Shown here piece after piece: positions 13,378-20,036 of a stretch of 21,080 nt of DNA. The notes below the pieces were generated by a model. That model saw only the letters and a list, made by a program, of their open reading frames with translations. It was not told the DNA's origin and did not search any database. Location of the stretch: the NCBI GenBank assembly GCA_964550225.1, contig CAZJXT010000004.1:1-21080 (forward strand), in the 5' to 3' direction. Source of the DNA: CAIXMG01 sp964550225. GTDB taxonomy: Bacteria; Patescibacteriota; Minisyncoccia; Phycocordibacterales; UBA1006. The stretch's first letter is position 1; every line of letters begins with the position of its first letter. The position numbers and the translations under genes were made by a program.

Positions 13378-16302
13378 TTCAGTCGCGCCTGATCCATATG
13401 GTTTGAAATGGCATGGTTGTGAGATCCATGTACCAGATTCGATGAATTGCTGATAATCAGCAATATCTTTTTTCAACAACTCAATATGCTCATCCGTAAT
13501 GCGTGTAGTATACACACGATTTTTGTCTTTCTCTGAAGCTTCGAGGAAGTAGAGCTTCGATTGCGCGACATGCGCAGAGCTATTATTTCCTGTAATCAAA
13601 TACGAATACATCGCCAATTGTCGCAAGTAATCTGACATATGCCCATCATCATCTATTTTTTCAATTGCCCCCTTTGTTTTACTCCCACCTGTTTTAAAAT
13701 CCGTCACAGCAATAGACCCATCCGGAAATGTTTCCGTGAGATCAATTTTTCCATACATCGAAAGATTCGGAAACTGTGGGTCACGATATGAAACCGATCG
13801 TTCAGTCATGCGATTTGTTGCAAGATTTTTAAAATCATTTTCAATAAAATTTTGAACACACCCGACACCCTTTTTCGTTTCTTGTTCTAGCTCTACATCT
13901 TCCATTCCCTCTTGTATTAACGCATCACGCACCAAGATTTCTAACTGTTTCTTTGTTGGAGCTTTTGATTCTCGCAAAATATTTTCCAAAACATTGTGCA
14001 TTGCGGAACCGAACACCAGGCTCGCCCCTTTTACATCAGGTAATTGCAAGAAATTTCTGAAATACCATTTCCATGGACATTCAAAGAAATTATTCAATAG
14101 TGTCACCGAAATATTATTTTCTGCATATCGCGCACGTACCAATTCTTGCAATTGTTCAACATCTGTCCCCTTAATTTCAATCGGTTCATGTTTCGTATAA
14201 ATTGATTCACTATGTGCAAGTAATTCTTGTGTTGTTTGCTCAATAGATTGCTTAACGAAATGTACATCGGGTAATTCTGCAATGATATGGGCTAATTCTA
14301 GATCAGCCCCTTTGATATCATGTTGTGCATAGCTCATGGTGCAAAATTGTTTTGCGCGCGTAATAGCTACATAGACCTCACGTTTTGCAACTTGCTCATC
14401 TTTTTTTTCGACCTTCTCTGCAAGGATTGTCGGAAGTGTAAATGAGCCACGCCTCTGAGACATTAATGTTGATTGGTTCATGTGCGCAATCCAAACATGT
14501 TCAAATTCAAGACCTTTCGATCCATGGAGTGTCATCACTTGGACTCCATCCTTACCACCAAGGATTGCTACTGGAATATGTGTTCCGTAAGTTTCGAGAC
14601 GATCTAAATATTCCAAGAATTCTTTCAGGGTTTCGTGAGGATTCTTTTCGTGGCGAGACAATGCAAGGTGAATAAGTGTACGCACCACCTCCACATTGCG
14701 CACTAAATCCTGATGTTTTTTTGCATTATCAATTAATAACTGATTCCCAATATCTGCAATTGCGGCTGCGAGATTTTTCTGAGAAATTTCCTCAATCAGT
14801 ATTTGAAGCTTGTTCCCCCATTCAGAAATTTCGGCATGCTTATCATTTACCAAATCATCTAGTTTTAAATTCTTTGAATTTACTGATTTTAAAAATCTAT
14901 GAGCCGTGAGTGGTGGAATATGCGAAATCGTGTCAAATAATGATTCTGCGATTGATACATTGTGATATGGATCTATAATAATTTGAAATGCACGACGAAT
15001 ATCTGCATATTCACGTGTGCTGAATAATGATTCTGTACTTGATCCAGAAACTGTTATTCCAAGACTTGATAAGATTTGTACCGCTGATTTTACCTGATTA
15101 TTTTTAGGAACCAAAAGTGCACACTCATGAGCAGAAACACCTTGAGCTATTTGATTTTTAAAATATAATCCAGCTGCAAGAATCTCATCACGAGAATATT
15201 GATATTCTGCAAGCGTTACCAAGTGTGCGTCTTTATTTCCTTTATGATTACTTGATAGTTTTCCTGTCGCAAGCTCACTGGTAAGGAGTGTATCAGCTAA
15301 TTCCAAGATGGGGCCTGTTGATCGATAGTTTTCAATAAGAGTAATCAATTGTGTATTTTTAAACGTTCGAATAAATTCTGTAAAATGATTCATTGATGCG
15401 CCACCAAATCCATAGATTAGCTGTCGATCATCCCCTACTACAAAAATATTTGGAGATTCTATTTCGGCCCACACTGCCGTCAAAAACGCATTCTGAATTC
15501 CAGATGAATCCTGATGTTCGTCTACCAACACATAGTTATATTTTTCATAAATGTCTGCACGAACATCTTCATAATCTGTAACAAGTTTTACCGCATATGC
15601 AAGCACATCATCGTAATCCATGAGTGCACGATCTTGTTTTATGGATTCATACATTTCATAAAAATCTACTGTTTCACCAGTTTTTTGCAATGATTCTATT
15701 TTATTCTGTACTTCTTTTTTTAATTGCCCCTTCGTTTCGCCTCGAGTTGAAATACTGGCCGAGTCATTTTTCAAGATTTCAATTTCATCAAGGAGTATTT
15801 TTTTGAAATGTTCTGGTGATAAATTTTCACGTTTTAATAATGATATTAACGATTTAATATCATTAAAATACACTGCAGGATTTGTTCGTGGTCGCAAATA
15901 ATTCCATTCGTGCGCATGTAAGATCTCATCAACAAGAAACACTACTTTGTTGTCATCTAATAATTCAGGAGGAGTAACAAAACCAAGAAGTTCATAGTTC
16001 TTTTCAACCAAACGCTGTGCGAATCCGTGGAATGTTGAAACGGTTACTTTGTTTGCATCAGTTCCAATATATTCAAGGAGTCGCTTGCGCATAGCAGTCA
16101 CCCCAGATCGAGTAAACGTCAAACATAAAACCCCTGAGGCTCCGATGTCAGTTTTTTGAAGAATATTGGCAATGCGTAGTGATAGTACTTGAGTTTTACC
16201 AGTTCCTGGACCTGCAATTACCATTACAGGGCCATCTAGGGTGTCTACTGCTCGTCGCTGTTCCTTGTTAAGTTTTTTATAAGCATCTTGAAATAATGAC
16301 AT
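13336..16302 (-). CDS. UvrD/PcrA-like helicase with C-terminal RecB-type nuclease
   Basis: About 988 aa, superfamily 1A ATP-dependent DNA helicase fused to a PD-(D/E)XK nuclease, for recombination or repair. Helicase motifs: GPGTGKT (31-37), LTFTRSGV, STFHGFAQ, VDEHQD (260-265; the usual A/E is H), GDDRQLIYGFGGA, ENYRSTGP, TLHGSKGLEFEHVW and YVAITRAKQ. Nuclease residues: H769 (SAMH), D854 (GKIDL), D868 and K870 (TDFKTG), then QLAMYSYL. C742 (FECPW) with C964, C976 and C979 could hold an Fe-S cluster, as in AddB and Cas4, although the spacing differs. I use the ATG at 16302, since TATACT ends exactly 6 nt before it; the alternative at 16338 lies upstream of that promoter. Copies of its last 14 codons occur at 12152 and 12740. 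Confidence 0.95.
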   Translation of the reverse strand: MSLFQDAYKKLNKEQRRAVDTLDGPVMVIAGPGTGKTQVLSLRIANILQKTDIGASGVLCLTFTRSGVTAMRKRLLEYIGTDANKVTVSTFHGFAQRLVEKNYELLGFVTPPELLDDNKVVFLVDEILHAHEWNYLRPRTNPAVYFNDIKSLISLLKRENLSPEHFKKILLDEIEILKNDSASISTRGETKGQLKKEVQNKIESLQKTGETVDFYEMYESIKQDRALMDYDDVLAYAVKLVTDYEDVRADIYEKYNYVLVDEHQDSSGIQNAFLTAVWAEIESPNIFVVGDDRQLIYGFGGASMNHFTEFIRTFKNTQLITLIENYRSTGPILELADTLLTSELATGKLSSNHKGNKDAHLVTLAEYQYSRDEILAAGLYFKNQIAQGVSAHECALLVPKNNQVKSAVQILSSLGITVSGSSTESLFSTREYADIRRAFQIIIDPYHNVSIAESLFDTISHIPPLTAHRFLKSVNSKNLKLDDLVNDKHAEISEWGNKLQILIEEISQKNLAAAIADIGNQLLIDNAKKHQDLVRNVEVVRTLIHLALSRHEKNPHETLKEFLEYLDRLETYGTHIPVAILGGKDGVQVMTLHGSKGLEFEHVWIAHMNQSTLMSQRRGSFTLPTILAEKVEKKDEQVAKREVYVAITRAKQFCTMSYAQHDIKGADLELAHIIAELPDVHFVKQSIEQTTQELLAHSESIYTKHEPIEIKGTDVEQLQELVRARYAENNISVTLLNNFFECPWKWYFRNFLQLPDVKGASLVFGSAMHNVLENILRESKAPTKKQLEILVRDALIQEGMEDVELEQETKKGVGCVQNFIENDFKNLATNRMTERSVSYRDPQFPNLSMYGKIDLTETFPDGSIAVTDFKTGGSKTKGAIEKIDDDGHMSDYLRQLAMYSYLITGNNSSAHVAQSKLYFLEASEKDKNRVYTTRITDEHIELLKKDIADYQQFIESGTWISQPCHFKPYGSGATECEYCKRARELYLK

Positions 16303-16308
16303 GGTGAT

Positions 16309-16338
16309 AGTATACGCTATAGTGAGGATATTTGACAA
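16309..16338 (-). promoter_or_regulatory. Leaderless promoter of the helicase-nuclease
   Basis: Minus strand TTGTCA (16338-16333), 18-bp spacer, TATACT (16314-16309), 6 nt, ATG at 16302. It overlaps the -35 of the divergent promoter. Confidence 0.7.
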
Positions 16339-16359
16339 AATATTAATTATAAGTATAAT
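16332..16359 (+). promoter_or_regulatory. Promoter of the 100-aa gene
   Basis: TTGACA (16332-16337), 16-bp spacer, TATAAT (16354-16359), both perfect. Start about 16366 with a 31-nt leader. Divergent from and overlapping the helicase promoter. Confidence 0.75.
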
Positions 16360-16396
16360 TGCTTATCAATATTCTTCATCTAAAAACCCTATAATT

Positions 16397-16699
16397 ATGG
16401 CAATTAATACCCAACACCTTGTAGTATCTAAGAACGTTTTAACAAAACTGGAAGCCATTCTTCCTAATCATGACTATTCTGAACAAGTAAAAATTGAAAC
16501 TCTTGAAAATCTTCTAGAAAAGACCAAGATTACAATGAACGATGTTGTAAAATCTGCAACTTTAGAAAAAAGACATGAATTGGTAAAAATATTGCTGGAC
16601 ATTTCATCGAATAATGAAGCGTGTTTTCCAATAAAGAAGAAAGTTTTGGATGGAGCAAAACAGTTAGTTAAGAAAGATAAAACTATGACTTCTTCGTAA
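16397..16699 (+). CDS. Hypothetical protein, 100 aa
   Basis: Not recognised. Starts MAINTQHLVV; the longer frame from 16301 would include the promoter and is rejected. Predicted mostly helical and amphipathic (NVLTKLEAILP, KIETLENLLEKTK, VVKSATLEKRHELVKILLDI), with a lysine-rich end (AKQLVKKDKTMTSS). There is no signal peptide. It may be a small regulatory or DNA/protein-binding helical protein, but nothing shows this directly. Its 3' end overlaps the convergent mutY-like gene by 36 bp. The only good terminator for it is inside that gene, at 16736-16773. Confidence 0.7.
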   Translation: MAINTQHLVVSKNVLTKLEAILPNHDYSEQVKIETLENLLEKTKITMNDVVKSATLEKRHELVKILLDISSNNEACFPIKKKVLDGAKQLVKKDKTMTSS

Positions 16700-17476
16700 A
16701 AAACCTTCTTGTTCTAAATCAGCAAGAATTCTTTGAAGCCTTTCAGTGTTTTCTGAAAGGCTTTTTAATTTTTCACAAAGCATATTATATGAGATCTTTT
16801 TCTTTTCAAGAAGTATTTCTAAAATCTTCCCTCTTATTTCACGATCACTTCCTTTGAATTTTTTTTGAAGAGCATAGTGACGACTTTTCTTGTTTGGATT
16901 AGAAACCGTTTTTCCAAGAAATGATCCATAATCCATCAATGCCCAGTACCACTCTCGAAAATTATTTTCTGGAAGAGTATTTTTAATGAATTCTAAAAGT
17001 TCCTTATCATGAACATTTTCTTTATTTTTAAAAAAATGATGGATAAATACTCTTCGAATATTTGTTTCAATAATCACCACTGATTGATTATAAGCAAACG
17101 CACAAATCGCACCTGCGGTATAGGGTCCAATACCAGGTAATTTTATCAGATCATCATAAGTTTTTGGAAGATTTCCCACTGCTGCGGTTTTCTTCATACG
17201 TAACGCACGTGAATTATACCCAAGCCCCTTCCACGCACGAAGTATTTCTGATTGTGGAACTTGAGCAAGTTTTTGAATCGTAGGAAACAATTTCATCCAA
17301 TTATTAAAAAATGGAATTACTCGATCAACTTGAGTCTGTTGCAACATAATTTCTGAAGCCCAAATACGGTATGGCGTGATCTTTTTTCTCCATGGTAAAT
17401 AATCCCGTTTGTTTTTATTATAATAATCCCAAACAAGATTCTGAAAGACTTCTTTCTTTTTATCTGAAAGTTTCAT
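16664..17476 (-). CDS. MutY-like A/G-specific DNA glycosylase (HhH-GPD)
   Basis: 270-aa base-excision repair glycosylase. LPWR (27-30) and ASEIMLQQTQV (40-50) include E42, matching catalytic E37 of E. coli MutY. The helix-hairpin-helix is LPGIGPYTAGA (113-123). The position of the catalytic aspartate (VDGNVxRV in MutY) reads IETNIRRV, so it is E137. The four cysteines of the MutY Fe-S cluster are absent; the region reads SNPNKKSRHYALQKKFKG. The C-terminal MutT-like 8-oxoG recognition domain is also missing, and instead about 60 residues resemble a small winged-helix-like segment. The enzyme class is secure, but the exact substrate is not. Confidence 0.85.
   Translation of the reverse strand: MKLSDKKKEVFQNLVWDYYNKNKRDYLPWRKKITPYRIWASEIMLQQTQVDRVIPFFNNWMKLFPTIQKLAQVPQSEILRAWKGLGYNSRALRMKKTAAVGNLPKTYDDLIKLPGIGPYTAGAICAFAYNQSVVIIETNIRRVFIHHFFKNKENVHDKELLEFIKNTLPENNFREWYWALMDYGSFLGKTVSNPNKKSRHYALQKKFKGSDREIRGKILEILLEKKKISYNMLCEKLKSLSENTERLQRILADLEQEGFLRRSHSFIFLN
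16736..16773 (+). terminator. Terminator of the 100-aa gene, inside mutY coding DNA
   Basis: AAGCCTTTCAG (16736-16746), 6-nt loop, CTGAAAGGCTT (16753-16763), then TTTAATTTTT. A perfect 11-bp stem on the plus strand that lies wholly within the opposite gene, where it encodes KSLSENTERLQ. Confidence 0.75.
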
Positions 17477-17512
17477 ATACTAAATCCATATTAACAGATA
17501 ATAATTTTATAT

Positions 17513-17836
17513 ATGGAAAAAATAACACAATTGGTCCCAGGTCAAGCAACTGGATTTTTGCAAGAATTTAAAAACTTTGCATTACAAGGAAACATTATCG
17601 ATCTTGCAGTAGGTATTGTAATTGGAGCCGCATTTAATGCAATTGTCACTTCCCTTGTAAATGATATTATAATGCCTTTAATTGCTATGATTTTTGGAAA
17701 ACCAAATTTTAGCACTATTATGATTGGGCAAATAATGATTGGAAATTTTATTACCAATATTATAAATTTTATCATTATTGCATTTTCAATATTTATTGTT
17801 TTAAAATTTCTTATTCGAAACAAAAAGCAGTCTTAG
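17513..17836 (+). CDS. mscL: Large-conductance mechanosensitive channel MscL
   Basis: Pressure-release channel of the cytoplasmic membrane. 107 aa, shorter than the 130-150 aa usual for MscL. The N-terminal GFLQEFKNFALQGNIIDLAVG leads into TM1 (about 29-50, VGIVIGAAFNAIVTSLV) and the NDIIMP turn. The extracellular loop is short (61-72), TM2 spans about 76-100, and the C-terminal cytoplasmic bundle is cut to IRNKKQS. The start is 36 bp from the divergent mutY-like start; a -10-like GATAAT at 17497-17502 is the best promoter candidate. Its stop codon overlaps the convergent lysE-like stop within a shared terminator. Confidence 0.95.
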   Translation: MEKITQLVPGQATGFLQEFKNFALQGNIIDLAVGIVIGAAFNAIVTSLVNDIIMPLIAMIFGKPNFSTIMIGQIMIGNFITNIINFIIIAFSIFIVLKFLIRNKKQS

Positions 17837-17848
17837 AAGACTGCTTTT
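17823..17848. terminator. Bidirectional terminator sharing two stop codons
   Basis: AAAAGCAGTCT (17823-17833) and AGACTGCTTTT (17838-17848) make a perfect 11-bp stem with loop TAGA. The mscL stop TAG (17834-17836) and the opposite stop TAA (17833-17835) overlap in the loop. Confidence 0.88.
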
Positions 17849-18456
17849 ATAATTGCGAGAATTATTAATATTGCTCCAATTATTCCAAGTGCAATGCCTG
17901 TATATTTATTTGCCTTATGAACAATATAATTTTTCTGCTGTTGTTTAAGTTTTGTAATAATAGTATTAATAACAAACCAGAACAAAAAGGTTCCTGAAGC
18001 AATACCTATGAGAAAAATAATAATATATCGATGATTTCCTACATATTCTTGCATTCCCATCATAGTAAACAATACCGTGAATGAAAAAATAAGTGTTGGA
18101 TTAAGTGCATTTAAAATAGCTGTTGAACTAATGTCTTTCAAAGGAGTATTTTCTCCTTCGTGATGTTCGAAATCATAATCGTGAAAATAAGAACGAATTC
18201 CAATACCTAACAAAATAACGCCTGCGCCAATTTCAGCATAAGGCGCAACCATAATTAAAAATTTTGCAATTTTTTTTAAACCAAAACCAACTACTGTTCC
18301 ATAAAACGCATCAGTAAGTACTGCACCTAATGCAGAATACATAACACTTCGTAAACCAAAAAGATAACTTCTTCGCAGTGTAAGAAATCCTACGGGACCG
18401 CTCGGAAAAGCAACCAAGATCCCAATAAAAACTCCTTTCCAAAATGTAATATCCAT
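17833..18456 (-). CDS. LysE/RhtB-family membrane transporter
   Basis: 207-aa membrane protein, probably an amino-acid or small-metabolite exporter. The family signature is clear near the N-terminus: FPSGPVGFLTLRRSYLFG (about 18-35) and GAVLTDAFYG (44-53). Six hydrophobic segments are visible, interrupted by an acidic and histidine-rich cytoplasmic stretch (FHDYDFEHHEGEN, about 91-103) and a QQQK loop before the last helix. TATACT (18465-18470) ends 8 nt before the ATG, so the transcript should be leaderless or close to it. The substrate cannot be deduced. Confidence 0.85.
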   Translation of the reverse strand: MDITFWKGVFIGILVAFPSGPVGFLTLRRSYLFGLRSVMYSALGAVLTDAFYGTVVGFGLKKIAKFLIMVAPYAEIGAGVILLGIGIRSYFHDYDFEHHEGENTPLKDISSTAILNALNPTLIFSFTVLFTMMGMQEYVGNHRYIIIFLIGIASGTFLFWFVINTIITKLKQQQKNYIVHKANKYTGIALGIIGAILIILAIIKAVF

Positions 18457-18464
18457 AGATAATT

Positions 18465-18470
18465 AGTATA
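18465..18470 (-). promoter_or_regulatory. -10 element of the LysE-like gene
   Basis: Minus-strand TATACT ends 8 nt before the ATG at 18456. No -35 is obvious. Confidence 0.5.
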
Positions 18471-18497
18471 TATCTATTTTTATAAAAAGTTAATAAT

Positions 18498-18525
18498 AAA
18501 AAAATCCTTTTAAAAGGATTTTTTT
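18498..18525 (-). terminator. Terminator of the RRM protein gene
   Basis: A perfect palindrome: A7, TCCTTTT, AAAAGGA, T7. It lies 9 bp beyond the RRM stop. Weak core but long A/T arms; symmetrical, so it could act in both directions. Confidence 0.8.
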
Positions 18526-18534
18526 ATTAGAAAA

Positions 18535-18849
18535 CTAGTTATTCCAGTTTCCTCCTCGATCTCCACCACGGTTTCCATTGAATGGTCGTCGTGCTGGTCG
18601 TTCACCTTCAGGAAGAGCTTCGTTGATACGAATGTTTCGACCGTCAAGATCTTGTTCATTCAAATCAGCAATTGCTTTAGCCGCTTCTTCTGCATTTGGC
18701 ATCTCTACGAAACCAAATCCTCGAGAGCGTCCTGACATTTTGTCCATGATTACTCGAGCTGATTGTACTGCTCCTACTTGTTCAAAGAAGGCGCGTAGTG
18801 AATCATCTGTTGTTGACCATGACAGATTTCCTACGAATAGTTTTGTCAT
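18535..18849 (-). CDS. RRM-type RNA-binding protein
   Basis: 104-aa single RRM protein of the bacterial Rbp type, thought to bind single-stranded RNA. RNP2 is LFVGNL (4-9) and RNP1 is RGFGFVEM (43-50), with the expected beta-alpha-beta spacing. Residues 79-104 form a basic, Gly/Asn/Arg-rich tail (ARRPFNGNRGGDRGGNWNN) like that of cyanobacterial cold-induced Rbps. Codon use and GC are slightly higher than the neighbours', as expected for a highly expressed gene. It has a leader of about 85 nt, long for this window. The RG-rich DEAD-box protein at 8708 could be a functional partner, but that is inference. Confidence 0.95.
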   Translation of the reverse strand: MTKLFVGNLSWSTTDDSLRAFFEQVGAVQSARVIMDKMSGRSRGFGFVEMPNAEEAAKAIADLNEQDLDGRNIRINEALPEGERPARRPFNGNRGGDRGGNWNN

Positions 18850-18934
18850 TGTGTTTGTATTCTAACCTCATAAACTCGACCGTAACTTTTATCCGTACAC
18901 AATGTAACAAAACAACGCTACGTAAAAAGATACT
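18850..18934 (-). promoter_or_regulatory. Long 5' leader of the RRM gene
   Basis: About 85 nt between the predicted start and the ATG. GAGG lies 19 nt before the ATG, too far for an ordinary ribosome site. No strong stable hairpin is visible. Long leaders are common in cold-regulated genes; regulation here is inference. Confidence 0.35.
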
Positions 18935-18940
18935 TCTACT

Positions 18941-18970
18941 ATGATAGCACACTCTATGTGTTTTGCATAG
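18941..18970 (-). promoter_or_regulatory. RRM promoter with possible operator
   Basis: Extended -10 TGC-TATCAT on the minus strand (18949-18941). The inverted repeat CTATG-N7-CATAG (18954-18970) covers the -35 area, which otherwise lacks a good hexamer. The repeat could be a regulator site or a remnant hairpin after the DoxX gene. Confidence 0.45.
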
Positions 18971-18977
18971 CAGTCTC

Positions 18978-19424
18978 CTATGAATGAGGTCTTAATGGAT
19001 GTACATGAGCTGCAACTCCTATTGCGACAGCAATAATAACAAGGTTTTTAACGATATATTGACCAGGGAGGGTTAATACCAGAAATCCATTCCATGATTC
19101 ACTTGGCAAAAATACGAGCGGCATAAATGTAGTAATCATATGAATAAAAAGAAGTGGTAGTACAAACCGAGTAAACTTAGGAACAATAAACATAATTCCG
19201 ATAAGTACTTCAAACCATGCAAAGAGCAGATAAAACGTATTAAACGACATGAAAGAAATCGTCGCATCAAATAACGCATGCACGAGTCCGCTTGCAGGTG
19301 ACACTCCTAATATTTTTAACATTCCAAACCATACATACACTATAAATATCGAAATTCGTGCTGTTGGAATAAATGCTCGACGTAACAAATGGATAATTTT
19401 ATGATCAAGTCTAATAGTATTCAT
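18978..19424 (-). CDS. DoxX-like membrane protein
   Basis: 148 aa with four hydrophobic segments (about 22-40, 58-84, 86-103, 122-140). RISIFIVYVWFGMLKILG, FEVLIGIMF, HMITTFMPL and LPGQYIVKNLVIIA resemble the DoxX/YkgB-like group of small membrane proteins, whose biochemical role is poorly defined (oxidoreductase-linked or stress-related). The first 20 residues are basic. Only 14 bp separate its ATG from that of the divergent DedA-like gene. Ends in TAG. There is no terminator before the RRM promoter. Confidence 0.75.
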   Translation of the reverse strand: MNTIRLDHKIIHLLRRAFIPTARISIFIVYVWFGMLKILGVSPASGLVHALFDATISFMSFNTFYLLFAWFEVLIGIMFIVPKFTRFVLPLLFIHMITTFMPLVFLPSESWNGFLVLTLPGQYIVKNLVIIAVAIGVAAHVHPLRPHS

Positions 19425-19438
19425 GTTATTATATTATC
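19425..19438. promoter_or_regulatory. Minimal divergent leaderless promoter pair
   Basis: The 14 bp between two divergent ATG codons, with help from the start codons, provides two extended -10 elements. On plus, TGT-TATTAT (hexamer 19427-19432) ends 6 nt before the ATG at 19439. On minus, TGA-TAATAT (hexamer 19436-19431) ends 6 nt before the ATG at 19424. Any -35 would lie inside the opposite gene. Confidence 0.6.
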
Positions 19439-20005
19439 ATGAAAAAAATTTTAGAGTCACCTCATATTTTACAAGATATTGGTATTATTATTTTAAGTAT
19501 TCTTATTGCAATAATTTTAGTACAAACAGGAATTATTCTTTCTTTTATTAATAATCTTGGTGTATTTAAATTATTTGGCGCATTTATTGCAGGAATGTTT
19601 TTTACCTCTGTATTTACAACAGTTCCAGCTCTCGCAACTCTTGGTGAAATTGCATTATTCCAGAATCCATTTTTGGTAGCCATTATAGGAGGAATAGGTG
19701 CTGTTATTGGTGATATTATTATTTTTCGTTTTGTTCGAGATCGATTTGCAGACGATCTTAAAGAAGTTTTTTCACTAGACCATCCTAGTAAGCGACTCAA
19801 AAAACTTGCTGCCATGAAATTTTTTAGATGGTTTGTATTATTCTTTGGAGGACTTATTATTGCATCCCCTCTTCCTGATGAATTAGGGGTAAGTATTCTT
19901 GGATTAGCAAAAATAAAAACGAGATGGTTTATTCCTATTTCATTTGTTTTTAACACTCTTGGTATATTAGTAGTTGCGCTTGCAACGCGAGAATTGGGAA
20001 AATAA
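19439..20005 (+). CDS. DedA/VTT-like membrane protein
   Basis: 188-aa integral membrane protein. Hydrophobic segments at about 12-35, 41-64, 76-96, 125-143 and 160-183. The stretch GGIGAVIGDIIIFRFVRDRF and the later SPLPDELGVSILG with a downstream basic RWF resemble the DedA/SNARE-associated (VTT) fold, whose members flip or transport lipids and support envelope homeostasis. The classical DedA glycine-rich ExxxP loop is only partly recognisable, so this is a moderate assignment. The N-terminus (MKKILESPHILQD) carries no signal peptide. Its last codons and stop lie in an inverted repeat shared with htpX. Confidence 0.65.
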   Translation: MKKILESPHILQDIGIIILSILIAIILVQTGIILSFINNLGVFKLFGAFIAGMFFTSVFTTVPALATLGEIALFQNPFLVAIIGGIGAVIGDIIIFRFVRDRFADDLKEVFSLDHPSKRLKKLAAMKFFRWFVLFFGGLIIASPLPDELGVSILGLAKIKTRWFIPISFVFNTLGILVVALATRELGK

Positions 20006-20036
20006 AAAGAGCATGACGCTCTTTTTATTTTCCCAA
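19994..20036. terminator. Bidirectional terminator with 19-bp arms
   Basis: Arms 19994-20012 and 20018-20036 are perfect inverted repeats over 19 bp around the loop ATGAC. Each arm contains the last codons and stop of one gene; both proteins end in LGK-stop. Confidence 0.9.

Noticed and set aside
19462..19956. 164-codon minus ORF opposite the DedA-like gene, and a 93-codon ORF opposite mscL
   Set aside because: Antisense shadows of hydrophobic, AT-rich genes; no start signals, and the sense proteins are the recognisable ones.
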